Below, piece by piece: positions 22,086 through 33,895 of a stretch of DNA of 64,000 nt. The DNA is from Isoetes taiwanensis (Eukaryota; Streptophyta; Lycopodiopsida; Isoetales; Isoetaceae). The DNA lies in NCBI GenBank assembly GCA_021234155.1, contig JAJEKV010000002.1, forward strand, positions 14,483,428-14,547,427, given 5' to 3'. The position numbers were made by a program, and so were the translations under genes. The notes under the pieces are model-generated. The model ran no database searches, had not been told where the DNA came from, and saw only the letters and a list, made by a program, of their open reading frames with translations. Position 1 is the stretch's first letter, and each line of letters opens with the position of its first letter.

Positions 22086-22974
22086 TTTGTCATTGACATG
22101 TGAAATAGAATATGTAATGGGAGTTTATAGGGCATTAGATGCAATGCCGGGCATTAGTCGAGGATGTGCGAGATGCAGGCGCTGTTGTCCAACTTCTTAA
22201 ATTACTTGAATATAACAATAGGTGGTTTCAGTTTGACAATTCATGTTGTTTTTTTACATTTACAAAATTGGCATATCTACATTGAAATTGTACTATAATT
22301 TAATCATGTCAAGGACCAATTGTGTATCACATTGGGTGTATAAAAACCCACCCTAGTCAAATTAGTTCAGAGTCATACATAGGTCATTTCCAAAACCAAG
22401 TTAAAGTGGTTAAAAACTATCTTTCTCTAGAGATGTTTTTGAGAATGGGAACATGCAAGATCATAAATATATATTGAAATAAATACAAATACTACAACCT
22501 ATGTTCATTGTTGTACTTAGAAATGCATTTGTGAGGAACAAACACAACTTGAAACCCACTTATACTACATATACATACTAAGACAAACTCATAATCATTT
22601 CCACTCAAGGACAAATCTATGCCCATGTATTGAAAGGATGCAATGAAGAACATGCATAGCATTATCCATCCTTTTTATTGATCTTTCTGGATTTATTCTC
22701 AGGGAAAAGATGTTTGGAAGTCCATACCACAAAAAATATTTTCATTGGCACAAAAAATGCATGACATGTTTAGTGGCTCTAAGAGGAGTATCATTTGCGC
22801 GGAAAAATAAGATTGATTATTGGTTCTTATCCTTTGCTTCTTCCATTACACATGAGACTGCACCTTTTTATTTATCCAAAGTATAATAGGAAAAGGTTAA
22901 GCAAATGAAGCTTTACATTGTCATCCCGTTCCACTTGCACCAAATATTCTTTCTTACCATGTCATTTACAAATT
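22086..22974. other. AT-rich sequence, possibly Helitron body, no gene
   Basis: No open frame with domain character. This could be the interior of a non-autonomous Helitron ending at 22056. Confidence 0.3.
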
Positions 22975-23720
22975 TGCAACATATAGTTATGTAAAGAAAC
23001 ACACTATTCCATCATAGCTCCACATTATATGATACCATATCTTCCAGGGATGTTAGCACAACATATTGCTTACCATTTATCATGTTGATAATGCCACCAC
23101 TTGCAATGTAACAGTCTGTATTGGACTATGGCAGTGGACCCTAACCTGCAACACATGAAGAATATCAAAACAGCAAGCACATGGGAAGCACATGCTATAC
23201 TCAGTTCCCAAGGAACGAATTTATTGATAAATAATATGATCCTCTCTTTATTTTTTGAAGCAAGAAATAACGTGATTTTAAGAAACAGAGATGAATAAGA
23301 TTAATGTGATGAATTTTAGTATAGATGGCTCAGTGCATTTGATCTCTGTCTGCACGATTTTGCAAAGGTCTAACAGTGCTAGCCACAACTTGGCCTATTG
23401 CATAATAAAACTGCCTAAAACTGAAGCCGATAAGCTGATTGACTTCCCAAGAGACGAATTTAGTGATAAATAACACGATCCTCTTTTTATTTTTTGAGCA
23501 ACTCCAAACTAAGAAGTGGAGATGAATAAGAGTAGTTGAATGACATTTTAATATTGATGGTCAATGCATTTTTAGTATAGATGGATCAGTGCATTTTTAC
23601 CTCTGTTTGCACAATTTTGCAAAGGTCTAACAGTGCCTTAGAAGACATGAAAAGAGAGAGAAGACTGAGAAGAGTGAATCAGATGCTAGCCACAACTTGG
23701 CCTATTGCACAATAAAAATG
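22975..23720. repeat. Duplicated segment, copy 1
   Basis: The block from 'caacatatagttatgtaaagaaac' through 'cagtggaccctaacctgcaac' to the 'cacaacttggcctattgcac' region recurs at 24770-25260 with about 85-90% similarity by eye. Parts of it occur twice inside this copy (23375-23470 and 23575-23720). No coding function is seen, and the direct orientation argues for local segmental duplication. Confidence 0.7.
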
Positions 23721-24301
23721 CCTAAAAACTGAAGTGGGATCTCTAAATAGTAGAGTCACATCAAAGTTGATCTCGTCAAACTCAGACATGTAAGGATAGG
23801 ATCTGGTTTCGAGGCATATGTAAGAGAATATGCCCACATCCAAGGGTCCAACCTTAATAATAGAGGGGTACAACGTATTAGCTGAGAATTGTAGCAAAAA
23901 AAGCAACTTTGGTCTCCATTACTTGTATGTGTAATGATTGTTTGAGTTTGTATCTTAATTTAAAAATGATATATGTTAACAAAAATCCCTCACAGATTGT
24001 GCCTAGAGCAATTTGCTTCTTTCCAATCCATATCATTGCATTTGGCTTGGATGCTTTACGTATTGATACAATATTTATCATAGCAGCAAAAGATGAAAAT
24101 ATTAATTCATCATACGTTGTCAAAATAATAACTACTTCTGCAACCATAACTTTGGTTCACATTTCTGTTTAAAATACAACAAAATCATGATCAAAGTGGC
24201 AAGCATGCAATTAACAATTATTGTACAGAAATGGGCTGAAAGAACTGGAAATTATTTTCATGACAGGACCTAAAGCTAATAAACAATGCAGACTCCTCTA
24301 C

Positions 24302-24787
24302 TCAGCAGCCCTCCCAAAATTGCTTTTTAACCGGTCCGGTGGAGCCTTTATTCTTTGAGTTACCTTTCATTTCTTGTAGGCCTCCATAAGCAATATTGGC
24401 TTTAGATGGAAGAGATCTCTGCTTTGGGCTTCCTTCCAACATTGCATTAACCTGGGTTGCATAAACCATTGCATAAACCATAGGCTGCTTATCTTGGTCA
24501 CATGCTCAACTAAATTAAAAGTTTCATGCAGCAAAGTTACAGTCCAGCTCTAATTTCTTCCTAAGCTTCTGAATAAGTGCTGCTTTCTTGATTGCAATTA
24601 CTAATCAAGAGAATCATCATTGTTGAGTACCTCTTAGCACATTCTACAATTTAATAGAATTCTCCAGCACTGCCAAACAGCTAATTTCGGCCAGTCCTGC
24701 TTTATGCAAAGCTGCATAAGTTGCGAGCCATGGTTTAGAACCCATAACAATTCGCCACCAGCAGCTGCAACATATAGCTACGTAAAG
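24302..24787 (-). pseudogene. Coding-like exon remnants of an unidentified gene
   Basis: On the minus strand, 24505-24302 is open and reads DQDKQPMVYAMVYATQVNAM, then PKQRSLPSKANIAYGGLQEM, then GPVKKQFWEGC and stop. It contains an in-frame 12-base duplication (MVYAMVYA). Nearby, 24598-24524 reads IAIKKAALIQKLRKKLELDC and 24780-24640 has a further open stretch (LNHGSQLMQLCIKQDWPKLA). These have the composition of real exons with AG acceptors before them, but I cannot join them confidently or name the family. They could be the 3' end of a gene whose 5' part lies beyond the gypsy insertion. Confidence 0.35.
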
Positions 24788-25380
24788 AAATGCACCATTG
24801 CATCATAGCTCCACATTATGTGATACCATATCTTCCAGGGATGTTAGCACAGCATATTGCTTACCATTTATCATGTTGATGCTGCTATGGCTTGCAATAT
24901 AACAGTATGTATTGGACTATATGGCAGTGGACCCTAACCTGCAAGACATGAAGAATATCAAAACAGCAAGCACATGCCATACCGAGTTCCCAAGAAACGA
25001 ATTTAGTGATAAATAATATGATGCTCTCTTTGTTTTTTGAAGCAAGAAGTAGTGTGACATTAAGAAACAGAGATCAATAAGAATAACATGATAAAATTTT
25101 AGTATAGACGGATCAATGCATTTTATCTGCACGATTTTACAAAGGTCTAACAATGCCTCAGAAGACATGAAACGGAGATAAAGCTGCGAAGAGTGCATAT
25201 TCAAATGCTAGCCACAACTTGGCCTATTGCATAATAAAACTGCCTAAAACTGAAGCCGATAAGCTGATAGATGGATGTACCTTAGCGCACTGGCTATGGC
25301 AGTGGATCCTAACCTGCAGCACATTAAGAATATCAAAACAGATACTATACTGAGTTCTCAAGAAATGAATTTACTGACTG
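24770..25380. repeat. Duplicated segment, copy 2, with a third partial unit
   Basis: 24770-25260 is the direct repeat of 22975-23470/23720. A third partial unit at 25290-25380 begins 'ggctatggcagtggatccta' and carries the 'agaatatcaaaacag' and 'gagttctcaagaaatgaattta' blocks. The copies differ by small deletions. Confidence 0.7.
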
Positions 25381-25518
25381 CTGATTTACGTCTAGCCATG
25401 TTATCTAAAGTTAAAAAAAAAATGTTAAACATGGAAATTCTAATCACACAATGAGAGAAAATAGATTCGGAGGAAGAATTCTTGATCAAAGGGCAAGAAA
25501 TAAGATCTGCAAATGGAT

Positions 25519-25686
25519 CTAAAACTCGATCATGGCTATTCCTCCAAGTCTGGCGCAATTGCATCTCTGGGAAAGTGAAGGATAGAAACAGCCTGAGGAA
25601 GTGGCTGATGTGGGCATGGTAGATATTCTTAAAGGAATCATCTCATGCTCATCTACATTCTTGACATCTATAGCGTCTACCTCTGG
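25519..25686 (-). pseudogene. Coding-like exon, unidentified
   Basis: On the minus strand a splice acceptor (TTAATCAATTCAG) is followed by an open 55-codon segment reading PEVDAIDVKNVDEHEMIPLR, then STMPTSATSSGCFYPSLSQR, and ending in TAG. Its acidic then Ser/Thr-rich composition looks like protein-coding DNA, but I do not recognise it. It may belong with the segments at 24302-24787. Confidence 0.3.
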
Positions 25687-26365
25687 CTGAATTGATTAAG
25701 ATTAAATAATGTTTGGCCAACGGGAGGACTTCTGGCTTGCTCGGATTGTTCATAGGTGCTAGTATCTGCTAGATCAAATGAACCTGTTGAACCTTTCAAA
25801 CAATCTTCATTCATGTAAATCTAACATGCCATGCAGAAGATACTCACATAGAAGACAATAAGAAAGACTGATAATCTTTATTTGGAATACCTTAATAGAC
25901 TTTTGCAACATTGAATCACCTTAATAGACTTTTTTCGCAAAGAAGCTTCTAATGCACGCAGTAGCCGTCCAGGACTTCTACCAGTCCACTAACGCAGCAA
26001 AGAAACTTCTACCAGGAGAAGTAACAGTCCACAATATATTTGATCCTACATGAAATAATGGGAGGAGATTAGTGGCCAGATCAAATATAAAGAAAAAAAA
26101 AATCTAAAGTGATAATCAAGAACATGCCTTGCTAGTGTGCCTCCATTAAGAGAAAATCAGTTGCTACAAAATGAAGTCTTCAGCCGCATAAAATCTGGTC
26201 AAACAAATGACGAAACCATATGTGAGCATGATGCAAGGAAGGCAGGATAACAGGGCCAAAAAAATGCGCTTTAGACCTTAAACCATGAGCTATTTAAGCG
26301 AAAACATCTACCATCTTACAAATCTAGAGATTAAAAAACACCAATACCTCGATCTTTTCAGAATC
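25687..26365. other. No gene supported
   Basis: AT-rich, with direct duplication of 'ccttaatagacttttt' near 25890-25935 and 'gcagcaaagaaacttctacca' like blocks near 25940-26020. No open frame of interest. Confidence 0.35.
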
Positions 26366-26470
26366 TCATCTTCATCTTGTATTCTGGTTCTCCCTCTCAG
26401 TGGTTCCGCTGTAAGCTTTGAGGCTAAGAAAGCTCAGAAAAGAAGCCCATTTACATCACTCGAACTTGAA
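26366..26470. repeat. 105-bp repeat, left copy (partner at 40525-40626)
   Basis: The block 'catcttcatcttgtattctgg ... cccatttacatcactcgaactt' recurs at 40525-40626 with about 90% similarity by eye. The two copies flank the 13-kb gypsy insertion, so the target region already carried a duplication. The end of the PPR fragment at 39900-39925 shares the last 20 bases. Confidence 0.7.
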
Positions 26471-26603
26471 ACAGCACAATACTATAAGCTGATATATAGC
26501 TGGAAAAGGGGGATCAGAAATATTGCTTAGATTGAGTCCTTGGCAAGAGCAAGTCCATTCTTCCAGAAATAATGTGAAGCAAATAATGTGAAGCTGTGGT
26601 GCT

Positions 26604-26608
26604 TTTCC
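26604..26608. repeat. Target site duplication, left (TTTCC)
   Basis: TTTCC directly precedes the left LTR; the same five bases follow the right LTR at 39840-39844. A 5-bp duplication is normal for Ty3/gypsy integrase and confirms that 26609-39839 is one insertion. Confidence 0.85.
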
Positions 26609-28228
26609 TGTGATGCTCCCTGAACATATACGACCCTCGGACGTATACATACGGGGACTTTCCCCTCCCATGGCGACCAACTCGCCATGAGCAGGGCCCT
26701 CCGTCTATTTCGGGCCACCTATAATACGATGCCCGAAAGAAGGACACGAAGGGGTCATTCGGCCCACGCCTTCAATGGGGCTCCTACGTCGCGGAAGCGT
26801 GAATACAAGGGTTAGCACACAGCATAAATCACATATAAATAACCACCACGAAGGGTGGCATATCCATCCAAATACCAACGGCAAAGAATATGCATCTAAA
26901 CCTAAGAAAACACCCCAAACCCATGGTTCTACCCCTTCGGACTCGGTGAGGATCGACCGACGGCTAGGCCTCAAGAGATCAGCGACATGAGTCTTGACAT
27001 GGCGTTAGGCGGCATAGAACATTGGCTAGGGTTGTCCACTCCATCCGCCCCTCACATTGCACACTTTGCGGATGGGTCAATTCACGCTATGGCCTGCGCT
27101 ATAGCCTTCCTGAGACGCGGGCTCGAGGCATCACCCCTGGCGAGCCTACTCCGGGGTTCATGAAGCCCCGGTCCGATGAGGCAGGTCGGGAAGCGTCCCC
27201 TTCCAGATTCACAAGTGGCTCCATGGGCGAAGCTAGAGAATACGTGCGCATCAGCGACCCCGCATCCGTGCGAACTTACTCGCCCTAAATCTACTCAAAG
27301 TGCAAGGTGCCCCATACGGGTCACACCTTCCCACCTGGGGAGTGTCGGACCCATACCCGCCCCTCACGTGGACCGGCTATCGCCTAGCTCGCTATAGGAG
27401 TCCCAGGAGCCTTTTATGTTCGTGCAAGACCCCACCTCCACTTCACCACACTGTGTTCCTTGTCCGGTGCTAAGCCGACTACCATAGCATCTATGACCCT
27501 GGGTTCTTGTGCACAGCCGCATTATTGGGATAATACTGAGGGCTTTATCTAGGAGTATACTACAATATATGGGCTCGAGGTCTCTACCCTCCGTAATCCC
27601 CCATCTCGGGAGTGCTAACTAAGCAAAGAACTATCAATTCATCCTTTGAGAGCAAAACCCGAATCAAAATATAAAGAGAACTTACCTTTTCAACCAAGGG
27701 TTAGTTCCTACGAATAAAAGTACAGAGAAACATACAAGACAACACACAAGTGCCCAAAAGGGGCTACCCTAGAATATCGACCTATACTAGCCACCCACCA
27801 GATTCCCCGCTTTCGACCCGTTATCGCTTTGGTGCCTCCATCCTTCAAACTTCGATGCTCAGCTCGATCACACAGTGCAAGTACTTGGGCAAGGTGGCGC
27901 CGGCTCAATCCCAAGGTAGGCGCCACCAGTCGATTATGGTGGATACGGGGTGGTGATCCACCTTATGGGTCCAAAATAGCATTCACCATCTTTGGCCAAC
28001 CAGGTTTGGCCAGGTGGCGCGTTTCCAAAGGATAATTAGTTTAATTATCCTTTATAAATAATGATCCCTTAAATGTAGGTTATTATCTTTAACAATTAAA
28101 TTAGCATAGCTAATTTAATCCTTTTTAAGTCAACCCCCTAGGTTACCATGCCCCATGGTAGCGTATCTATACTGGGTGACGTGTCAACATATTTATACGT
28201 ATACCGTATAAATACTTGGAACGTCACA
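26609..28228 (-). repeat. 3' LTR of the histone-carrying gypsy element
   Basis: 1620 bp, starting TGTGATGCTCCC and ending GGAACGTCACA in window orientation, so TG...CA termini on both strands. It is nearly the same as the LTR at 38225-39839; differences are mainly 1-5 base indels in GC-rich parts (compare 26930-27010 with 38545-38625). Related but diverged LTRs are at 442-1780, 6020-6734, 41928-43399 and 57331-58980. Confidence 0.92.
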
Positions 28229-28241
28229 TTCTCCCCTCCTT
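28229..28241 (-). other. Polypurine tract
   Basis: AAGGAGGGGAGAA on the minus strand lies directly against the LTR start TGTGACG. This is the expected primer for plus-strand DNA synthesis. The other family members have the same tract (GGTGGGGAGAA) at 1781 and 43400. Confidence 0.85.
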
Positions 28242-28847
28242 AGAATTAATGCTGTCCTCAGCATTGGGGTTAGTTGAAGATATACTAATAAAGAAAACAC
28301 ATTATAAAGGAAGATAATCCCTTGTTTCCGAAGGTAATATATTAAAACTTTTGAAGTTCAAAACAGTTCAAGCACTAAAGTGCATTTCAGATGATTATCA
28401 TAATCAAAAAGTTCAAGGACCCAAGTCCAGTATCAAAAGCAGTGTAACACTAAAGAACTATGTGTAAACACCATGAAAACGGAGAAAGTCGGGTCATCAG
28501 CAACCCCCTATACATGGGCAGGTCACGTACTGCTCACTGGCCTGCACATGTCACTATATCAGTTTTCATAGATAAAAAAATAATTAGATTGTGGTTGAAG
28601 GGTCCACCCCCTATAAGAAAATAGAAGAAAATTTATCTACAAGGGACCTATCATGCCTATAGTTCGCAGTTCATTGTGGCCTAAGGACTGGTCAGGTTCC
28701 TATTATAGCCAATATGAATGAGCGGCTATGAACTACATGCTTTACAAGCGGTTAGCGGTCATGTCCACATTGACAATGAGACCACGCCCTAAGGAACACG
28801 AGAGGTGATCCCATCATCTGATGCTTGTTGTTAACTTCACGATGCAT
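28242..28847 (-). other. Untranslated 3' internal region of the gypsy element
   Basis: About 600 bases between the end of pol and the polypurine tract, without a long open frame. It shares blocks with 1781-2640, which identifies the latter as the same family. Confidence 0.6.
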
Positions 28848-29654
28848 CTACCCCTCTACTGATTCTCGGCGAATCAAGTCTTCAAGCTTACCGCCGGGAG
28901 CGGGGTTGATAGCATCGTTGATAGTGCGGCCTTGAGATTCGCGCATGAAATCCGGATAGTGCTTCTCAAGATCTGTTTCCATCACCCATGTAGCATCCTC
29001 CACTGGCAAGTGTTTCCACTTGACCAAGTATTGTAGCATTTGAGTCCTCCTGGTCTGTTTATAAGCTCGATCAAGAAGAGCTTCAGGTACTATCTCTAGC
29101 TGCTCCTCTGTCATTTCCAGGAGGGTTGGGGTTTCCAAAACCTGCTCTGGATCAGGGGTGTGCTGCTTTAGAAGACTCACATGAAAAACCTTGTGGATCT
29201 TTAAGCGGGGTGGCAAGTCGAGGCGATATGCTTGCTCCCCAATACGTTCAGTGATTTTGAACGGTCCAGCCCATCTGGGTGCCAACTTCTTGCAATTACC
29301 AATCTTAAGCTTGGCTTGTTTTACTTTAATCCTAAGCCAAACCGATTCGCCCACCTGGAAGACTCGTGGGGTCCTGTGCTTATCTGCTACACTCTTTTGA
29401 CGACTGCGGGCAGCTAGCAAGTAACCACGTACCTCGTCGACCAAAGCTTGCATCTCCAGGAGGAGTTGTTGAGAAACTTCCACTTTCGACACGGGGTTGT
29501 GCCATGTGTCAGGAGTAAGACATTGATAACCATAATTTATCATGAAAGGAGACATTTTGGAAGACTCATGTTTCATACTGTTATAGGCAAACTCTACTAG
29601 ATAAATATAGTCAGCCCATTGGGATTGCTTACTCCACACATAACTTCGTAGCAT
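28848..29654 (-). pseudogene. Integrase C-terminal region with chromodomain
   Basis: A 268-codon frame continuing the integrase. It begins with the end of the catalytic core (WADYIYLVEFAYNS, with MINYGYQCLTPDTW), has the GPF-like DNA-binding segment (KLAPRWAGPFKITERIGEQA) and ends in a chromodomain-like segment: a start at LLDRAYKQTR, the core YLVKWKHLPVEDATWV, then LEKHYPDF. Chromodomains guide chromoviruses to particular chromatin by binding modified histones (family knowledge). A frame change separates it from the upstream frame ending at 29660. Confidence 0.85.
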
Positions 29655-29659
29655 ATCCT

Positions 29660-30697
29660 CTATGATACGGTTGGTACCTTCTGTCGACCATCCGTCTGAG
29701 GGATGATATCGCGGTACTCATAGCAAGCTTGGTCTCGTATGGTGGTGAAGAAATCCTTCCGAATGCACTTACAAATTTGGGATCCCCGCCGGATACAATA
29801 ACCCGTGGCATTAAGGTAATCAAAGATCTCCTTTTGCGAAAAGCAAGGCGGTGTCGAAGGCGATGTTTGATTGGTGCGACATGGCAAGAAGTGAGCCATT
29901 TTTGACAATTTGTCGACGACCACCATTAATGCATCATAGCCACGGAGAGTTCGTGGAAGGCCCACAATGAAATCCATGGTTATTACTTCCCATTTTGCGT
30001 GGGGCACATCCAAAGGCTGCAGCTCTCCTGGAACTCTTAGTTGCTCCGCCTTGGTTTGCTGACACACTTGACACTGCTTAATGTATCTAGCAATATCCTT
30101 CTTCATGGAAGGCCAAAAGTAACTAGAGCGGATTTTAAAATAGGTCTTCATAAAACCCGCATGTCCAGCTATAGGGCTGTTGTGCGTGTCATGGAGGATT
30201 AACTTACGCACCCCGGAAGTCAGAGGTACACATAACTTATCCTTGTGATACAACAAATTGCCCTCTTTCTTATATGAACGGAAAGCTTCGCGTTCTTTAT
30301 CAGTGCGTGCCTCCTTACTCAAACTAGCCCAGATTTCACAAAACTCGGGATCCGTGGCCAAAGTCTGTTCTATCTGTTTCCCAAACTCACTGGTGAGTGT
30401 AGAAATTGCGTTACAATGGGTTCGGGTTACCGAGGGATGGCGTGACAATGCATCCGCAACCACATTGTGCTTTCCAGGCTTATACATGATCTCAAAATCA
30501 TATTCTTCAAGAAATTCCATCCATCTCCTCTGACGGAGGTTGAGGTTCGGTTGGGTGGATAAATAACGGAGACTTTGGTGATCCGTGTCCAACTGGAACC
30601 TTCTACCAAGGAGGTAGTGTCTCCATATTCGCAAGGCGCGAACAACAGCTAACAACTCTTGATCATGGGTAGGGTATCGCTGTTCCGTCTCGTTCAT
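29660..30697 (-). pseudogene. RNase H and integrase N-terminal/core region of pol
   Basis: The frame opens in RNase H (YPTHDQELLAVVRALRIWRH, TDHQSLRYL, VVADALSRHP). It then has the integrase zinc-binding HHCC region (HDTHNSPIAGHAG, then CQVCQQTK) and the first catalytic Asp in TMDFIVGLP with VDKLSKMAHFLPC. The frame breaks near 29790, where the core should continue to the second Asp and Glu, so the integrase is interrupted. The next frame resumes at about 29654. Confidence 0.85.
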
Positions 30698-32257
30698 CTT
30701 CTTTGAATCATAAGCAATAACCCTCCCTCCTCATTAGAACCCCACCCGATTGGCGATTTTACTTGCATCTGTGGCCACTAGTTTATCCTTATCGAGGATC
30801 GGGCACGCGAGAACGGGGGCTGAGGTTAAAAAGCATCTTTAAGCTGCTTTGGAAATTTCCCCTGAACCTTAGTCTTCCAGTGCTCCATCCAATCCTTCAC
30901 CTTTTCATGCTTTGTAAGGTTTGTAAGAGGTGCTGCAATCCTTGCAAAATCCTTTACAAACTTTCGATAGTATCCCGCTAATCCCAAGAAACTTCGGACC
31001 TCAGAGACATTTTTCTGGAATAGGCCATTTCCTTCGGCCTCTATTTTTCTTTGGATCTCAGAGCAATTCCCTCTGCAAAATGATATGGCCCAAATAGTCA
31101 ACCTTTGGAGTGGCAAACTTGCACTTAGAGAACTTGGCAAAAAGCTGATGACGTCTTAACTTTTGTAGGGCCAATTTAAGATGTCTCTCATGCTCTTCTA
31201 GAGTCTTACCGGAGATGAGAATGTCGTCAAAGAAAATGACAACAAAATCATCCAAGTATTGTCGGAAAACATCGCTTCATTAACCGCATAAATGTTGCGG
31301 GGCATTAGTTAATCCGAAAGGCATAACGGTAAACTCATAATGTCCATATCTAGTCGCGAAAAGGATTTATGGATGTCCTCCTCTTTAATCCTTATCCGAT
31401 GATATCCCGCGAAGGTCAATCTTTGAAAATATTTGGCCCCTTGCAACTGATCCATTAGATCATCGCTCTCGGCAAAGCATATAGCGATTTTTGATGGTAT
31501 GCTTGTTGAGTTGCCGATAATCAATACACATTCTCAAGGAGCCGTCCTTTTTCTTTACAAAAAGAATAGGGGCGCCAAAGGGCGAAACGCTAGGTCGAAT
31601 AAAACCTAGGTTTAGCAGCTCTTGAAGTTGCTTCTTAAGCTCTGCCAACTCTGGGGGACTCATCCGGTACGGGGCCTTGCTGGTAGGCTTAGTGCCTGGC
31701 TCCAAAGCTATCTCACATTCTACCCCTCTAAAAGGAGGAAGCTTCTGGATCTCGTCTGGGAAAAGATCGCTAAATTCATGGAGAATACTGGCAATCCCCC
31801 GTGGCAAGGTGTTGATTACTTGGTTTTGCTTAACATCTGCCTCAATGGAAGCAAGTCTAATAAGGCAGAGGAGCTTTTGCTTGCGTATAGCTTTATCTAA
31901 CTGTCGAATGGACATAGACTGCATGATAGGGTTGAATGGTTCACCTTTTATAGTTACACGGGCTCCATTAGCTGCGTTGAAGGTAACTTCTCTCTTCTCG
32001 CAGTCTATGTTGGCTTTTGCAGATGCCAAGAATTCCATTCCAACAATGAGGTCGTATTTGCCAATATCCATTAATTCGGCACCCATAGCAACTGGTGCGC
32101 CTGGCAAATGCATCTTAAGGTTGATGCGACGACCATGAGTATGTCTAATCTTACCACTGGCTAAAGTGACAGGTCTCGGTCGTGACCTTAGGGTTTCCAG
32201 TTGGAGGACCTGGGCCATTCTAGGAGAAGCAAAATTATGTGTACTCCCCGTATCCAT
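30698..32257 (-). pseudogene. Protease and reverse transcriptase region of pol, frameshifted
   Basis: The frame 32257-31460 begins [12 protein letters not shown], an aspartic-protease active site (DTGS), and runs to the RT N-terminus ([51 protein letters not shown]). The frame then changes; 31255-31058 carries the RT catalytic box as VVIFFDDILISG with HLKLALQKL and CKFATPKVDYLGHII. 31140-30826 covers the thumb (VRSFLGLAGYYRKFVKDFA). At least three frameshifts are present. FFDD in place of the usual YxDD/FxDD is within gypsy variation. Confidence 0.85.
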
Positions 32258-33600
32258 AAGAATTACAAAAGGCTTACTGTCTATTTGGCCTATGGTGGAA
32301 ATGACAAAGAGGTGGCTTTCAAAGATTGCCGGTTTCTATAGCTGCAAGGATATGAGACGCACCGTGAATGTACTTTCGGGGCGCCCTCGTCGCCGGTAAT
32401 GTTGACTCAATATCGCCCCATCAAAGGTCGGCCATGGCCACCGGCGTCACGGGTAACATATGGGCAATTCTCATGAAGTGTCCCGCCTCATACACCAGTA
32501 ACATGCCTTATCCCTGCCGCTGTTCTCTTCGGCCTCTTTAGGAATGGGATCGTAAGAGGTTTGAACTTCCTTACCCGCATTGTTCGCTTATCCGGGCGTG
32601 TTAAAAGCGACTTTCTTCTCCCGGCGGCCGTAAGAGTTCTCACGAGAGGGCCCCTGACCGGGAGAGCGGGGTTTGTAAGGTGTGGACGGCCGTGGTTCTT
32701 GCGGTAAGGAGCGGGGCGGGATATCGATTTCTTGGTATGTCCTCCTCGAGGCTCGGTTACTTTAGCCTCGGCTTACGCAATCGATTTGGTCGATGGCCTT
32801 AACCATCCGGTTTGATCGATGGTGCCAAACCCTCAATATAGCCCTCCACCCCTTTTCTCATTCATACCAGGTACATACAGGTCAGCGCATGAACTCATCC
32901 GTGTAGGCTGTCAGCGGACATGCTCTTCTCGCTCCAACCTGTAGAAAGTCTGGATCTGGCGGCATTTATGTGCCGCGAGGCACATAATGCGATTTGAAGG
33001 CCTTGGCAAACTTTCTCGAAGTTGCATCTACTCTGTCCGGATGTTTGGCTCGGCATAGCCCTTCCACCAAATACGGCAGCTCCGGTGGGTTTGTGGTGGC
33101 AACCTTTCCTGTATCCTTCTCTGTCATGCCATAGGACTGCCGAACTCCTTCATTTCGTCCGGCCGAGGATTAGGCATTCAAGCCGCCTCTAGATTTCCCA
33201 TCAAAGCGGGCCAATTTCCTATTCTTCCATATACTAGTTATGGTCAGTATCAACCGCCTTTGCGGTACTCCTTATCTCGGCGCTTTGCATGGCCCCCGAT
33301 GATGATCTTGATGATGCGAGATGACACCGGCGGCGGACTTTGAAGAGGTGGCAATTGCTCTAGAGGAGCTCCGTCGGCGTTTAGAGTGGGACCTCTTTAC
33401 GCGACGTGCGGGACTAGTTCGTGGTGGGGGCGCTGTGTGTAGGTGGACTAGGTGGTAACGGAGGTAACTCCGGTCGCGTCTGTTGTACATCTTTGTGGTG
33501 GGTTAGCATGCAAGGCGTAGGCACGTAATTAGCCTAACCGTCTTTTTCATCAAAGATCAATTCTTGTTGGTGTGTTAACCTACCGGCGTTTGAGGGTGTC
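32258..33600 (-). pseudogene. gag region with CCHC zinc knuckle, heavily frameshifted
   Basis: No long frame survives, but the gag outline is readable on the minus strand. There is an Arg/Pro-rich N-terminal part (33490-33290), a capsid-like segment near 32985-32820 (KAFKSHYVP, then VEGYIEGLAPSIKPDG), and a zinc knuckle near 32505-32455 that reads CYWC, then GHF and C across a one-base shift. Small deletions are frequent here compared with pol, as also seen between the LTRs. Gag would form the particle in which reverse transcription occurs. Confidence 0.6.
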
Positions 33601-33895
33601 TCCGCCAGCGGCATTAGTGCACCGCCTATATTAAACATACGATGATATAAGAAAGAGTACGATAACGATAAGTGTTATAACAAAGTCATTACGAGTAGTA
33701 TCAAGAAACACAAAGTGAACCGCGAAAAAGGACGGAAGATTCAATTTACAAAAGTAGATAATAGCGGTTACATCAAAGAAGTTTATATGAAACACAGTTA
33801 TAAACTTATAGTTATATAATACACAAAGAGGCCCGATACAAGCCATTTCCTAGCCATGGCGAAGCATAGGAACACACAAAACTGGAAATTGTGGC
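33601..33895 (-). other. Spacer between ORF C and gag
   Basis: AT-rich stretch after the ORF C stop with a short hydrophobic open frame (33631-33846) that I regard as chance. It could hold a 3' UTR for the histone ORFs or an internal promoter for gag-pol; no motif decides this. Confidence 0.35.

Noticed and set aside
26705-27397. Overlapping open frames inside the left LTR, and the same in the right LTR (38174-38777)
   Set aside because: They lie in the LTRs, differ in frame between the two copies because of indels, and have no domain.
31622-32399. Plus-strand frames of 77-153 codons opposite pol
   Set aside because: Antisense shadows of the protease/reverse-transcriptase coding strand.
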